A stretch of DNA of 64,000 bases from NCBI GenBank assembly GCA_002683825.1, contig NYUD01000011.1, positions 62,001 through 126,000 of the forward strand. Direction: 5' to 3'. This DNA is from Planctomycetota bacterium (GTDB taxonomy: Bacteria > Planctomycetota > UBA1135 > GCA-002686595). The position numbers were made by a program, and so were the translations under genes. Below are positions 54,662-63,786 of the stretch, in pieces; position 1 is the stretch's first letter; each line of letters opens with the position of its first letter. Below the pieces are notes generated by a model. That model searched no databases. It was not told where the DNA came from and saw only the letters and a program-made list of their open reading frames with translations.

Positions 54662-55233
54662 CCGCAGCCCTTCGCCGACTCGACACGCCGCTGCAACCAG
54701 GCTCGGGCAAAGCGCCAATCGTTTTCAACCGTGCTCAGGGAAACATCGAGAACCTTGGCGATAGCAGCCATCGAAAGACCGGCGAAGAAACGCAACATGA
54801 CCACCTGGGCCTTACGAGATTCGATGGCCTCCAGGTCTTCGAGCGCTTCGTCGAGCGCCAATATGTTGTCCGTCGGAGGCTCGATCGCGGGCTCGATCGC
54901 CTCATCGATCTCGCCATCGAACCGGGAGCTGCGCTTGCGTCGCGCCTGATCGACGAGGATGTTGCGCATCGCCCGTGCGGCGGCTCCGAAGAAGTGGGCG
55001 CGGTTCTGCCAGTCCGAGGAGTCGGATTTAGATACCCGCATCCAAGCCTCGTGAACGAGCGCCGTTGTCTGCAGGGTCTGTCCGGGCCCCAACCTGGCCA
55101 TCTTACTCTTCGCAAGTCTGCGCAGATCCTGGTAGACCAAGCCCAGAAGTCGATCGGCGGCGTCCAGCTCCCCCAAGCTGGTGGCACGCAAGGCCTCGGT
55201 GACACTCGCGTCTTTGGCTCCGGATCCAGTCAT
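54658..55233 (-). CDS. ECF-family sigma factor of the Planctomycetota-type ECF group
   Basis: Sigma factor of 191 aa. Region 2 contains DLRRLAKSKMARLGPGQTLQTTALVHEAWMRV, with an FFGAAARAMRNILVDQARR core-binding stretch; an acidic linker (DEAIEPAIEPPTDN) separates it from region 4 (QVVMLRFFAGLSMAAIAKVLDVSLSTVENDWRFARAWL), the helix-turn-helix. The pattern is that of the Sigma70_ECF family (PF07638). First gene of a two-gene unit with the kinase. Divergent from the SGNH gene across 82 bp. Confidence 0.94.
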   Translation of the reverse strand: MTGSGAKDASVTEALRATSLGELDAADRLLGLVYQDLRRLAKSKMARLGPGQTLQTTALVHEAWMRVSKSDSSDWQNRAHFFGAAARAMRNILVDQARRKRSSRFDGEIDEAIEPAIEPPTDNILALDEALEDLEAIESRKAQVVMLRFFAGLSMAAIAKVLDVSLSTVENDWRFARAWLQRRVESAKGCG

Positions 55234-55315
55234 GGTGCCCTATCATGACGCAGCCGAGCCAAACAGGCAAAAAAGACCGGCCGAGATCGTCCCCCGAGAA
55301 GCCTCCTTTCCCAGC

Positions 55316-56341
55316 ATGAGCCCCGTCCCCCGCTACCGTCGCTACCGGTGTTTTCTGGCCTTGATCTTGGCCTTGCTGGGGCTGGAATTGGCTTGCCGCT
55401 TCTTCTGGAAGGCCACCCAGGGGATTCCCGTGCTTCACCCGGAGCGCTTCGTGCAGCTCTTCTACCCACAGCTGAAGCACTCCCACTACGACGCGCCGCC
55501 CCCGGAGGAAGCCTTCGACGTCCTGATCCTCGGAGCCTCCGTCTTCCACGAAGATTTCGGGAACTTCGAGGCGATGTTCGAACGTGAGCTGAGCAAGCGG
55601 ACGGATCGTCCACTCAGTGTTTGCAATCTGTCCACTCCGGCTCACACCAGCCGAGACAGCTTGCTGAAGTACCGCTATGCGAGCGAGCGGCGGCAGTTCG
55701 ATCTCATCATCGTGTACCACAACATCAACGAGCTTCGCGCCAACAACTGCCCGCCGGAAATTTTTCAGAAAGACTACGGCCACTACGCGTTCAATCGCCT
55801 CGCAAACGCCTACTTCGAACACCCGGCGCTCACTGCAACTTCCCTGGGTGCGACGGTCTACTACGTCTTGAACAAGCTCGCGTGGAAACTCGGCCTCCTG
55901 GAGTCGATCCCTCGCGGCCGCCCGAATCCGAAATGGTTGGAATTCGGCGCAGACATTCGCACCGCCGCATGTTTGCAGGACAACTTTGAGGCCATCATCG
56001 AGGATGCGCAGGAACGCGGCACTCCCGTGCTCTTGATGAGCTACACGTTCTACATTCCCGATGGCTACTCAATCGATAGGTTTCTCGCGAAGGAGCTGGA
56101 CTACGGCACGTCTGAGCTCCCCATCGAACTGTGGGGAACGTTGGAAAACGTGCGCGAGGGTCTGGAGCAACACAATCGGACGATCGCCAGCCTGGCTGCG
56201 GAACACGAATGCCTCTGGGCCGATCAGAATGCCTCGGTCCCGAAGAACGCCGAGACTTTCAACGATATCTGTCATCTGACGGGTCGCGGCCTCGAGAGTT
56301 TTATCGTCAACATGATGCAATCCATCGATCACCTTTTTTGA
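55316..56341 (+). CDS. Membrane-anchored SGNH-like protein
   Basis: Protein of 341 aa from MSPVPRYRRYRCFLAL, with one N-terminal helix (CFLALILALLGLELACRFF). The extracytoplasmic domain has the block-I-like VLILGASVFHED, a block-III-like Asn in VYHNINELRANN and a possible catalytic pair in FNDICHLTGRGLES (Asp and His). This arrangement resembles SGNH hydrolases that modify exopolysaccharide, and the longer protein at 32318-33970. Its TGA overlaps the next ATG as TGATG, so the EamA gene is translationally coupled. Confidence 0.72.
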   Translation: MSPVPRYRRYRCFLALILALLGLELACRFFWKATQGIPVLHPERFVQLFYPQLKHSHYDAPPPEEAFDVLILGASVFHEDFGNFEAMFERELSKRTDRPLSVCNLSTPAHTSRDSLLKYRYASERRQFDLIIVYHNINELRANNCPPEIFQKDYGHYAFNRLANAYFEHPALTATSLGATVYYVLNKLAWKLGLLESIPRGRPNPKWLEFGADIRTAACLQDNFEAIIEDAQERGTPVLLMSYTFYIPDGYSIDRFLAKELDYGTSELPIELWGTLENVREGLEQHNRTIASLAAEHECLWADQNASVPKNAETFNDICHLTGRGLESFIVNMMQSIDHLF

Positions 56342-57276
56342 TGGACCGCATACACAAGGGGGGAGAGCGGACCGAGCCATCCGCACCCCCCACCTGGGTC
56401 ATCAACGGGGGCATTGTCGTCTTGTCCCTGATCTGGGGCAGCACGTGGCTCGTCATCCGACAGGGACTCACCGACCTTCCCCCACTGACCTCCGCCGCGA
56501 CACGGTTCGTGCTCGCAGGAGCGATCCTGGCCTCGATCGCTCCCAAGCTCGCCCGCCTCGAGGGAGGCGCGCGCCCGTCCTTCAAACTTGCACTGGCCTA
56601 TGCCGTTCTGACCTTGGCCGTGCCCTACGGCGTGATCTATGAGGTGGAAACGATCCTCCCCTCCGGATTGGTCAGCATTCTGTGGTCGGTCTACCCCTTG
56701 ATCCTGGCCTGCTGCGCCCACGCTTTCCTTCCCGATGAACGGCTCGGAGTGCGCCAGTGGTGCGGCCTTTTCGCGGGCTTCGGAGGCATCCTGCTCCTGT
56801 TTGCAACGGAGGTCCAGGCGCTCGGTCCGGAGGCGCTGCCCGCCGGCCTGTGTCTTCTGTCCAGCCCGGCCCTGTGTGCCGTGGGCAACACGGTGATCAA
56901 GCGCTACGGGGGCGGCACAAGTTCGGTCCTTCTCAACCGCAACGGCAACCTCTTCGGAGCGCTCCTTTTGGTGGTCTCCGCCGTGGCCCTGGAACACGAC
57001 CAAGAACGCTCCTGGAGCACCCAGGCGATAGGCAGCATCCTCTACCTGGCTCTGGTCGGCTCTGTCCTCGCTTTCTCGCTGTACTACTGGCTCTTGAGAT
57101 ATGCTCCCGCCACACGCATGTCGCTACTGGTCTATGGTATCCCTCTGGTCGCTGTGTTGCTGGGCGTCACGCTCGGCGAAGAAGAGGCCGGTCCAAACAC
57201 ATTCCTCGGGATGGCCGCAATCCTCGCGGGAGTTTTCCTGGTCCTGACACCTCGGACAAGAAAGTCGAATGGTTAG
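56341..57276 (+). CDS. EamA/DMT-family membrane transporter
   Basis: Ten-helix drug/metabolite transporter of 311 aa with two EamA repeats. Typical landmarks are LSLIWGSTWLVIRQGL, AATRFVLAGAIL, LPSGLVSILWSVYPLILA, and in the second half LVGSVLAFSLYYWLLRYAPATR with SLLVYGIPLVAVLLGVTLGEE. Start overlaps the stop of the SGNH gene (TGATG). The lipase gene starts within its last codons (8 nt overlap). Probably an exporter of amino acids or small metabolites; substrate unknown. Confidence 0.92.
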   Translation: MDRIHKGGERTEPSAPPTWVINGGIVVLSLIWGSTWLVIRQGLTDLPPLTSAATRFVLAGAILASIAPKLARLEGGARPSFKLALAYAVLTLAVPYGVIYEVETILPSGLVSILWSVYPLILACCAHAFLPDERLGVRQWCGLFAGFGGILLLFATEVQALGPEALPAGLCLLSSPALCAVGNTVIKRYGGGTSSVLLNRNGNLFGALLLVVSAVALEHDQERSWSTQAIGSILYLALVGSVLAFSLYYWLLRYAPATRMSLLVYGIPLVAVLLGVTLGEEEAGPNTFLGMAAILAGVFLVLTPRTRKSNG

Positions 57277-58093
57277 CCGACGCAAGCGCAGAGTCGTTGG
57301 AGTGCTGGGAACAACCCTCGCCGTGTTTCTTGGGGTTGTAGCCGGCGGCTGCATGAATCCGTCGCTGCCCACGGACTTGATCTTGAATCTCCCCGGCACC
57401 CCCCATGACCAGGAGCTCGAGGCCACCGAACGAACACTGGTCGTCCTGCAGCACGGCCTGTGGCGGTCCTGGGGTTCGATGTGGCGCCTGGAACGAGCGC
57501 TCGAAGCGCACGGCTATGAGGTCTTGAACACCTCCTACCCCAGCACCCGTGCCCACATCGAGGACCACGCCCAGCGGTTGGCGGGGCATATCGAAGAGCG
57601 TGTGTCGCACAGCAAAGACCCCTTCACACGGATTTGCTTTGTCGGCCACTCCATGGGTGGGTTGGTCATACGCAGCTACCTGCAGTCAGAGGACGCAAGG
57701 GGTGCCTGGGCCTGCGTTTTCATCGCAACACCCCAGCGCGGTGCGACTCTCGCGCAACAAAACCGAGAGGGTTTTTGGTTCCAGCTGGTTCTGGGAACCA
57801 AGAGCGCTTCACAGCTCGCGTCGTCGGATCCCTATTACGCCGGACTCGCTCCCCTTCACTGCGATCACATCGGCGTCATCTCCGGCGGCAAAGGCGACGA
57901 TTCGGGTTGGAGCGACAAGATCCCGGGCGACGATGACGGCGCGGTCGGGACGGACGAGGCGCTCCTTCCCGAGCAAACCGACGCGATTCGTCTGAGACTC
58001 GGCCACACGCGCCTGGGTTTCGCGGCACAGACGATCCGCCAGGTGCTGGTTTTCCTGCGCCACGGGAAGTTCGAAGACCCGGCCACGCGCTAG
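57269..58093 (+). CDS. Alpha/beta-hydrolase lipase-like lipoprotein
   Basis: Lipoprotein of 274 aa with basic N-terminus (MVSRRKRRVV), hydrophobic core and lipobox VAGGC. The hydrolase fold shows VVLQHGLWRSWGSMWRLE (oxyanion), the nucleophile elbow FVGHSMGGLVIRSYL and a late His in LGHTRLGFAAQTI. A GKGDDSGWSDKIPGDDDGAV loop is strongly acidic and may bind calcium, as in some lipases. Overlaps the EamA gene. Substrate unknown, perhaps an acyl ester or cutinase-like substrate in the envelope. Confidence 0.82.
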   Translation: MVSRRKRRVVGVLGTTLAVFLGVVAGGCMNPSLPTDLILNLPGTPHDQELEATERTLVVLQHGLWRSWGSMWRLERALEAHGYEVLNTSYPSTRAHIEDHAQRLAGHIEERVSHSKDPFTRICFVGHSMGGLVIRSYLQSEDARGAWACVFIATPQRGATLAQQNREGFWFQLVLGTKSASQLASSDPYYAGLAPLHCDHIGVISGGKGDDSGWSDKIPGDDDGAVGTDEALLPEQTDAIRLRLGHTRLGFAAQTIRQVLVFLRHGKFEDPATR

Positions 58094-58149
58094 GCCGCAT
58101 AGGTTGGTTGTTGCGCCCCGACAGGGTCGAGCTTAGTTTCCTTCTCCCC

Positions 58150-58869
58150 GTGACGAACTTGTCTCGAGTCAGTATCTGCCTCTTCGCCGCCACCCCTTTC
58201 GGTTGCGGAGCGACGAGAGAACCCGCCGCACAGCCCCCTCCCGAACTCGTGGGGGCAACCGATCAGGATCGGATTAGCTCGAGCCTCTACGAGCGTGCGC
58301 GTGTCCTCGAGGAGTATGGCCTCCTTCGCGAAGCGATCGGGGCCTACACCGAGGTGCTTGATCAGTTTGGCGAGTACAAGGACTCGAAGGAACGCCGCCA
58401 GCAACTTGCTGACGCCCTTGGAATGAGCCTGGCCGAAATCATCATTCCCGAGCGGCCGACCGCCGCCACAGCCCAGGTCGGGGCGCCCTTCGGGCCGGCG
58501 AAGATCCCATCCGGCGAGGGCGCCCCGCGCCTGCCTCCGCGATCCGGTGGCGCGCCTTCCGGTTCGAGCGAGCGCGAAACGCGGTGGATTGAAATGTATG
58601 GGCGCGCCAAGGAACACGAGCGCGCACACCGCTACCTCACGGCAATCGACGTGTATACGGAATTGCTCGACGGCCGCGGAAGCTACAAGGACGCTGCACT
58701 GCGCCGCTCGACGCTCGTCGCCCTGCACCGACTGGCCGAACAGCTCTATGCCAGAGGAGTCGCTGCAGCCTCTGAAGAGGAAGCACAGAACAACTTCGAG
58801 CAGATCGAGGTGTTCTGGCCCGAATTTCGCGATATCGCCGAGCGCCTGGCGGAGCTGCGCGAAGATTAG
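58150..58869 (+). CDS. Small exported protein with two TPR-like repeats
   Basis: Protein of 239 aa; the start is uncertain (GTG chosen ahead of SRVSICLFAATPFGCGA, an export or lipoprotein signal). Two similar segments of about 40 residues are visible: YERARVLEEYGLLREAIGAY then YKDSKERRQQL, and YGRAKEHERAHRYLTAIDVY then YKDAALRRSTL. They look like TPR or Sel1-type helical pairs. A proline- and glycine-rich stretch lies between. No recognised family. The sulfatase-like gene starts 11 nt after its stop. Confidence 0.6.
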   Translation: MTNLSRVSICLFAATPFGCGATREPAAQPPPELVGATDQDRISSSLYERARVLEEYGLLREAIGAYTEVLDQFGEYKDSKERRQQLADALGMSLAEIIIPERPTAATAQVGAPFGPAKIPSGEGAPRLPPRSGGAPSGSSERETRWIEMYGRAKEHERAHRYLTAIDVYTELLDGRGSYKDAALRRSTLVALHRLAEQLYARGVAAASEEEAQNNFEQIEVFWPEFRDIAERLAELRED

Positions 58870-58880
58870 TCGAGCTCGCA

Positions 58881-61349
58881 ATGCCGGCCCAAACGCAGTC
58901 TCGTCACGAGGAAGCCCCGCTAGACCTGAAGCGTGCCTTGCGCGCCCTGTGGATCGTGGGAGTGTGGAGCACGCTCGTGTGGGCAGCCACCCGCGGAACG
59001 CTGCTCTTCGGCATGGATCGCATCGCTCACGGTAGCGATCTGGTGCGCACCCAGCTGCGCCTGGCAGCGGCACTGCCGGACGTGGTCCTGCGCTCGGGCT
59101 TCTTCGCCTTCACTATCTGCTGCGTGTTCGTGGTCAGCGGGGCCATCCGGAAGCGCGGTGTACGTTGGCCCCTGCTCGGCGCCGTGCTTGTAGCGGCGAC
59201 TCTCGTGGGGCAAAGCTTGCTCGCCGGCTGGGACGTCGATGACGCATCCCGTGCAGTCGGTCATGACACCCAACGCGGCCGCATGGTGGGCCACGTACTT
59301 CTCGGCATCGCCGGCCTCTATAGCGCGGCCTCGCTCTTTGCTGCGGACCGCGCTCGGGGTGCTGTGTGTCGTCTGTCCTGGAGCGTGCTCCCACTCCTCT
59401 TGTTGGTCGGCGTACCGCTGGGCATTCGAATCGCCTATTCGTCCATCGGCAATCGCATGGCGATTCGCAAGACGCTCGTAGATGTGCTGGCAGTTCCGGA
59501 CGCGTGGACCGTGGTCGACGGACGAAGGGATGCACCGCCGGGAATCGAATCGTTGTGTCCCTCGGTGGACTACCGCATCGCCGGAGCGGATATGCCCAGT
59601 CTGATGATCGCTCCCCCCGGAGAGGTTTCATTCCGCGCCCCCGAGGGCCACGGTCCGCTCGTGCTCAACACAAGAGCAGGCATCCACCACACTCTGGTCG
59701 CTCCCGAAAGCGCGTGGCTCAAGCGTGGCACCATCCGCTTCGAAGTCCGAGTAGACGACAAGGGGCGCAAGCGCATCGACATTCCGATCGAGCCCCAGGG
59801 AGGCCGGTTTCCCGGAACCGAATGGGTACCCGTCGGTGGCGAATCGGGTCTTTGGGTCGCTCCCGGGAGTGAAGTTCGCTTGAAGACGCTCTTCCTCGAT
59901 GAGGACGGTATCGAGAAGAAGCCGTCCGAGGCGCTGCGGGTCGGATTTGGGGGCCTGTCGTTCGAACGCCGCTGGAGCACCGAGCGGACGCTCTCTTCGT
60001 CCGACAAGCCGAATGTCATTCTGATCGTCATGGACACCCTGCGTGCCGATCGAATGGACGTCTACGGGTACGCCAAACCCACGACGCCGAACCTCTCCCG
60101 TCTTGCACAGCGCGGCATCGTGTACGAACGCGCCTACTCAACAGCCAGCTGGACCTGGCCTTCGACGGCGTCCATTCTGACGGGCAAGCTGCCCCAGGAA
60201 CACGGCGTCCAGGACGAGGCCAGTGCGTATCTGTCCGGACTGAACATGACGGTAGCCGAGGCCCTACAGGAGCAGGGGCTCACGACCGCTGCCTTTTCGG
60301 CCAACATCCTGATCGTGCCCGACAAGAACTTCGATCAGGGATTCGAGTTCTTCGACCACGGGAGCGGAGGGACGCGCCCCAGCAACGTCGTGATGCCCGC
60401 GGTTCTGGAATGGGTCGAGGCGACAGCTCCGACGCGCTTTTTCCTTTACCTGCATCTGGCCGATCCGCATGCACCGCTGGACCCCCTACCCGAGGGGCGA
60501 AGGCTCTTTGCGGCGGACGTGCCCCGAGATTTTTCTTCAAGGCAGGCCAATGAACACCAGCACCGCTTGCTGGATGGCTGTGGCTACACGGATGACGGTC
60601 GGTCGATTCTGAATGAGTGCGTTCCCGAACAGGAGCAGATCTGGGTCCACCAACTCTACGACGCATGTGTGTGGAGTGGAGACCATCAGGTCGGCAGGTT
60701 GATCGAGCTGCTCGAACGGCTGGAGATCGCCGACGAAACGATCATCGCCTTCACCAGCGATCACGGCGAAGAACTGTACGAGCACGGCTTTGCGACGCAC
60801 GGGCATGGACTACACGAAGAGCTCGTGCACGTGCCGTTGATCCTGGCCGGCCCGAGACTCCGGCCGGGGCAGCGTATCGCAGCGCCGGTGGCCAACCGTC
60901 ATCTCGCTCCAACGTTGGCGAAACTTGCGGGAGCCGCATTCGAAGGCGCGTCGGATCCGCTCGACCTGTCGCAACCCTCGGAGATTACACAGGGACAAAC
61001 CGGCGGCATCCTGACTTCGACGAACGCCGGCTGGTGGAAGGGCCGGTACCGCACGAGACTCCTGGGATTACGCAAGGGCACGCTCAGCCTGCATTACGCC
61101 CCCGAAGGAGCGCCCTGGGGAACCGTCGAGCCGAGTGCTCTGGGAGACTGGAAGCTATACGACCTGGCCCGCGACCCCGATCAGGAAGAGGATCTCTCCA
61201 GGGTGCGCAGCGACGAGGCCGAAAGCCTGCGCAAGGAGCTCGAACGCAGGATCCTTGAACTGAACGCTCGCCGCCCCAGTTCCCCACTCCTGGAGGCCGG
61301 AGAAGCCACGCTGGAGCGCTTGAAAGCCATCGGCTACGTCCAGGATTGA
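58881..61349 (+). CDS. Membrane sulfatase-like enzyme with N-terminal helices and Thr nucleophile
   Basis: Protein of 822 aa. The first 200 residues contain four to five helices (LWIVGVWSTLVWAATRG, AFTICCVFVVSGAI, LLGAVLVAATLVGQSLL, VLPLLLLVGVPLGIRIAY). A beta-rich stretch (residues about 210-370) leads into the catalytic domain: LIVMDTLRADRMDVYGY, the nucleophile region ASWTWPSTASILTG with Thr in place of the formylglycine Cys/Ser, and FTSDHGEELYEHG. It ends LERLKAIGYVQD, as in related sulfatases. Resembles lipid- or glycan-modifying phosphotransferases of the superfamily, which also combine helices with an extracytoplasmic domain. Activity not established. Confidence 0.85.
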   Translation: MPAQTQSRHEEAPLDLKRALRALWIVGVWSTLVWAATRGTLLFGMDRIAHGSDLVRTQLRLAAALPDVVLRSGFFAFTICCVFVVSGAIRKRGVRWPLLGAVLVAATLVGQSLLAGWDVDDASRAVGHDTQRGRMVGHVLLGIAGLYSAASLFAADRARGAVCRLSWSVLPLLLLVGVPLGIRIAYSSIGNRMAIRKTLVDVLAVPDAWTVVDGRRDAPPGIESLCPSVDYRIAGADMPSLMIAPPGEVSFRAPEGHGPLVLNTRAGIHHTLVAPESAWLKRGTIRFEVRVDDKGRKRIDIPIEPQGGRFPGTEWVPVGGESGLWVAPGSEVRLKTLFLDEDGIEKKPSEALRVGFGGLSFERRWSTERTLSSSDKPNVILIVMDTLRADRMDVYGYAKPTTPNLSRLAQRGIVYERAYSTASWTWPSTASILTGKLPQEHGVQDEASAYLSGLNMTVAEALQEQGLTTAAFSANILIVPDKNFDQGFEFFDHGSGGTRPSNVVMPAVLEWVEATAPTRFFLYLHLADPHAPLDPLPEGRRLFAADVPRDFSSRQANEHQHRLLDGCGYTDDGRSILNECVPEQEQIWVHQLYDACVWSGDHQVGRLIELLERLEIADETIIAFTSDHGEELYEHGFATHGHGLHEELVHVPLILAGPRLRPGQRIAAPVANRHLAPTLAKLAGAAFEGASDPLDLSQPSEITQGQTGGILTSTNAGWWKGRYRTRLLGLRKGTLSLHYAPEGAPWGTVEPSALGDWKLYDLARDPDQEEDLSRVRSDEAESLRKELERRILELNARRPSSPLLEAGEATLERLKAIGYVQD

Positions 61350-61409
61350 GGACGGGACCCGCTCGGCGGCCTTTCGCCTAATCCACGCGCTTCCCGAAAA
61401 CGCCGGAAC

Positions 61410-62630
61410 CTAGGCCGCCTGTGCCTGGCCGGGCGATTCCTCAACGCCGAAGGGCCGAACGCTCGCCAGCGTAAAGCGGAAGTGCGCTCCCTCGCCCGGT
61501 TCGGATTCGACCCAGATCCTCCCGCCGTGCCGTTCGACGACGGTCTTGCAGATCGACAGCCCGATCCCATTCCCCTTGAACTCCATTCGAGAGTGCAGCC
61601 GCTTGAAGGGGGTGAAGATGGAGTGCACGTATTTCGAATCGATGCCGATGCCGTTGTCGCGTACACCTATGACGTGTTCATCACCAACGAGCTCATAGGT
61701 AAAGTGCAGCCTTGGAATTTTGTCGCGCACGAACTTCAAAGCGTTCCCCGAGAGGTTCTGTAACATCTGCGAAATGAGGCCGGGATCACCATGGATGGTC
61801 GGCAATTCGTCGATCAGAACCTCGGCCCCCGTCTCTTGGATACACAGACTGAGCGTGTTCATAACTTCAGTCACGCAGTCCTTGAGGGGAACCTTGACCC
61901 ACTGCATCATCGAGTTGCCTGCTCGCGAAAGCCGCAAGAGGTCTTCGATCATTCGGCTCATGCGCGAGGCCGAATCTCGGATGTAGTAGATATCCTGCGT
62001 GACAGCCTCGTCCAGCTTATCGCCGAGGTCTTCATTCAGAAGATCGCTGAAGGCCAGCAGTTTGCGCAGGGGTTCCTGCAAATCGTGGCTGACTTGATAC
62101 ACGAACTCGTCCAGTTCCCGATTCTTGTTTGCGAGCTCCGTGTTGGATGACTCCAGCTCGACGGAGTGACACCGCAGCTCCTGGGTCATCTGCCTGAGGA
62201 GACTCTCCCGGTTGTGCGAGTCGGAGATGTCCTGTACCTCCAGCAGACAATAGCGTTGCCCGTTGCTGGCCCGGATGCTACGGACGGTCAAGGAGTGAAT
62301 CAGCCACTTGCGTGGATTCTCGGCATCCCGCAGGGGTAGCGGATGTGGGGCGAAGGCGTGCGAACGACCAGCGAAGGAACTTCCGTCCAGGGACTTGCCA
62401 ACGACGCGCAGAAGCCGTCCTGACAGTTGGTGACGCGACCCAAAAGCCTCACTGAGAGGCTTCCCGATCACCTTCTCGGTCGCTCGACGGGATCGGTCCT
62501 CCATCCAGCGATTCCAAAGGCAAACACGGCCGGCCGCGTCGAGCAATATTTGCCCGTACATCGTCTCGTGAACGATTTGCCGGTAGACCGCGTGATCCAT
62601 GGAAGTGACTCGAACAAGGAGCCGTAGCAT
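61410..62630 (-). CDS. PAS-containing sensor histidine kinase
   Basis: Soluble-looking histidine kinase of 406 aa. A PAS-like N-terminal domain (LLDAAGRVCLWNRWMEDRS) is followed by a coiled coil (ESSNTELANKNRELDEF). The HisKA domain has the phospho-acceptor VSHDLQEPLRKL (His about 182), and the ATPase domain has NLSGNALKFV, VRDNGIGID, FTPFKRLHS and KGNGIGLSI. No receiver is fused. An ATG ten codons later is possible. Divergent from a receiver-only regulator, its probable partner, across 103 bp. Confidence 0.9.
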   Translation of the reverse strand: MLRLLVRVTSMDHAVYRQIVHETMYGQILLDAAGRVCLWNRWMEDRSRRATEKVIGKPLSEAFGSRHQLSGRLLRVVGKSLDGSSFAGRSHAFAPHPLPLRDAENPRKWLIHSLTVRSIRASNGQRYCLLEVQDISDSHNRESLLRQMTQELRCHSVELESSNTELANKNRELDEFVYQVSHDLQEPLRKLLAFSDLLNEDLGDKLDEAVTQDIYYIRDSASRMSRMIEDLLRLSRAGNSMMQWVKVPLKDCVTEVMNTLSLCIQETGAEVLIDELPTIHGDPGLISQMLQNLSGNALKFVRDKIPRLHFTYELVGDEHVIGVRDNGIGIDSKYVHSIFTPFKRLHSRMEFKGNGIGLSICKTVVERHGGRIWVESEPGEGAHFRFTLASVRPFGVEESPGQAQAA

Positions 62631-62733
62631 TCTTCGGCCTCGGTCCGGGTCCAGGCGAAGTCCAATTCAAGATTGTGGGAGCAACGGGATCCTGCTCTTG
62701 GTCGCCGTGGGATTGCGCCGATAAGGGCGATCC

Positions 62734-63126
62734 ATGAGTTCCGCCAGGAAGTGCATCACGATTCTCGCGATCGATGACGACCAGGGAGACCTCGCTATCC
62801 TGAGACGGCTCATCAGCCGCATAGAGGACTGGGATGTTTCCCTCCATCTCCATTCGGACCCCAAGGCGGGCCTGGAACAGCTGGCGTCGGCCCCGTGCGA
62901 CCTGGTCATCCTGGACTACGACCTGGGCAAGGAGAACGGATTGGAGGTCTTCGCTCGGATCCGCCGTGCCCACACTGAGCTGCCGGTCATATTGTGGACC
63001 GGGCGCGGCGACTCCGAAACCGAAGAGCGAGCCCGGAGCGCCGGTGTCTCGGAGTATCTTCCCAAGAACTCGGTCGACCGAGAAAGCCTACGGGAAACGA
63101 TCAGCGGAGTGCTGGCGCTTCACTGA
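62734..63126 (+). CDS. Receiver-only response regulator
   Basis: Single receiver domain of 130 aa: acidic pocket IDDDQGD, phospho-acceptor Asp about 61 in LVILDYDLGKENG, Thr-like ILWTGRG and Lys about 111 in YLPKNS. No output domain, in the Rcp1/CheY style. The neighbouring PAS histidine kinase is divergent from it and the probable donor. Converges with a second receiver-only gene 31 bp after its stop. Confidence 0.9.
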   Translation: MSSARKCITILAIDDDQGDLAILRRLISRIEDWDVSLHLHSDPKAGLEQLASAPCDLVILDYDLGKENGLEVFARIRRAHTELPVILWTGRGDSETEERARSAGVSEYLPKNSVDRESLRETISGVLALH

Positions 63127-63157
63127 TCGGCGGCCTGGTGGCCGACCGCCCGGTCCG

Positions 63158-63179
63158 CTACTGCCCGTCCGGGTAGTGG
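63158..63179. terminator. Possible hairpin between convergent receiver genes
   Basis: CTACTGCCC and GGGTAGTGG can form a 9-bp stem (two G-U pairs) around a GTCC loop, starting 31 bp after the stop of the plus-strand regulator and overlapping the stop of the minus-strand one. There is no T-tract. It may end transcription of the plus-strand gene. Confidence 0.3.
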
Positions 63180-63622
63180 AAAGTGCGGTTCTGGTCCTTC
63201 AAAATCCGCGGCGAGGTCCGATGCGGTAGCGTGAGCGCGACTTGAATGGTCGAAGCGATCCGGGCCGGATCCAGATCCGACTTGCACAGGTACGCATCCG
63301 CCCCATGCCAGTGGAAGTTCATCACCAGCATGTCGTCGTCCCGGTTGGTCAACATGATGATCGGTCCGTCGTACCCACCCTCACGAAGCTCCTTGAGCAC
63401 GTCGAGGCCGCTCTCCGCAGTTCCCAGATGGTGATCCAGGAACAGCAGGTCTCCCTTTCCTGAGAGAAGGGCTGCGAGCGCGCGATCGGGACGGGTGTAG
63501 TGGTGGACATCCGCGTCCAACCAATCGATCTTGCCGAGAAACCGGGCCAACAGATGAGCCTGCCCGGCGTCGTCGTCCAGATAAATCGCTTTGATGTGCT
63601 TTCTGTCGCCGTAGGATTCCAT
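63158..63622 (-). CDS. Receiver-only response regulator
   Basis: Receiver protein of 154 aa starting at MESYGDRKHIKAIYLD, 55 codons into the ORF. Acidic pocket LDDDAGQ, phospho-acceptor Asp about 63 in LLFLDHHLG, IIMLTNRDD and Lys about 114 in YLCKSDLD. The C-terminal tail of 30 residues is not a DNA-binding domain. It is the second single-domain regulator around the histidine kinase, so one kinase may serve both. Confidence 0.88.
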   Translation of the reverse strand: MESYGDRKHIKAIYLDDDAGQAHLLARFLGKIDWLDADVHHYTRPDRALAALLSGKGDLLFLDHHLGTAESGLDVLKELREGGYDGPIIMLTNRDDDMLVMNFHWHGADAYLCKSDLDPARIASTIQVALTLPHRTSPRILKDQNRTFHYPDGQ

Positions 63623-63786
63623 GGCGTAGTCTTGAGGACTTGGAGCGCCGCCGCGCGTTGATCTGGCCCCCTTATCGGAGGAATGCGCCCCAGATCTGAG
63701 TCCTGCCAGCCAAACTGCGCGCGGAACCTCTTCCGAGAGCCTCGGAAACCGTGGGGCCCCGTCACCGCGGTGGTTATCCTCTGGCA

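Noticed and set aside
58108-58149. TTG at 58108 as the start of the TPR-like exported protein
   Set aside because: It would add 14 residues before the signal; the GTG at 58150 is a better fit, although not certain.
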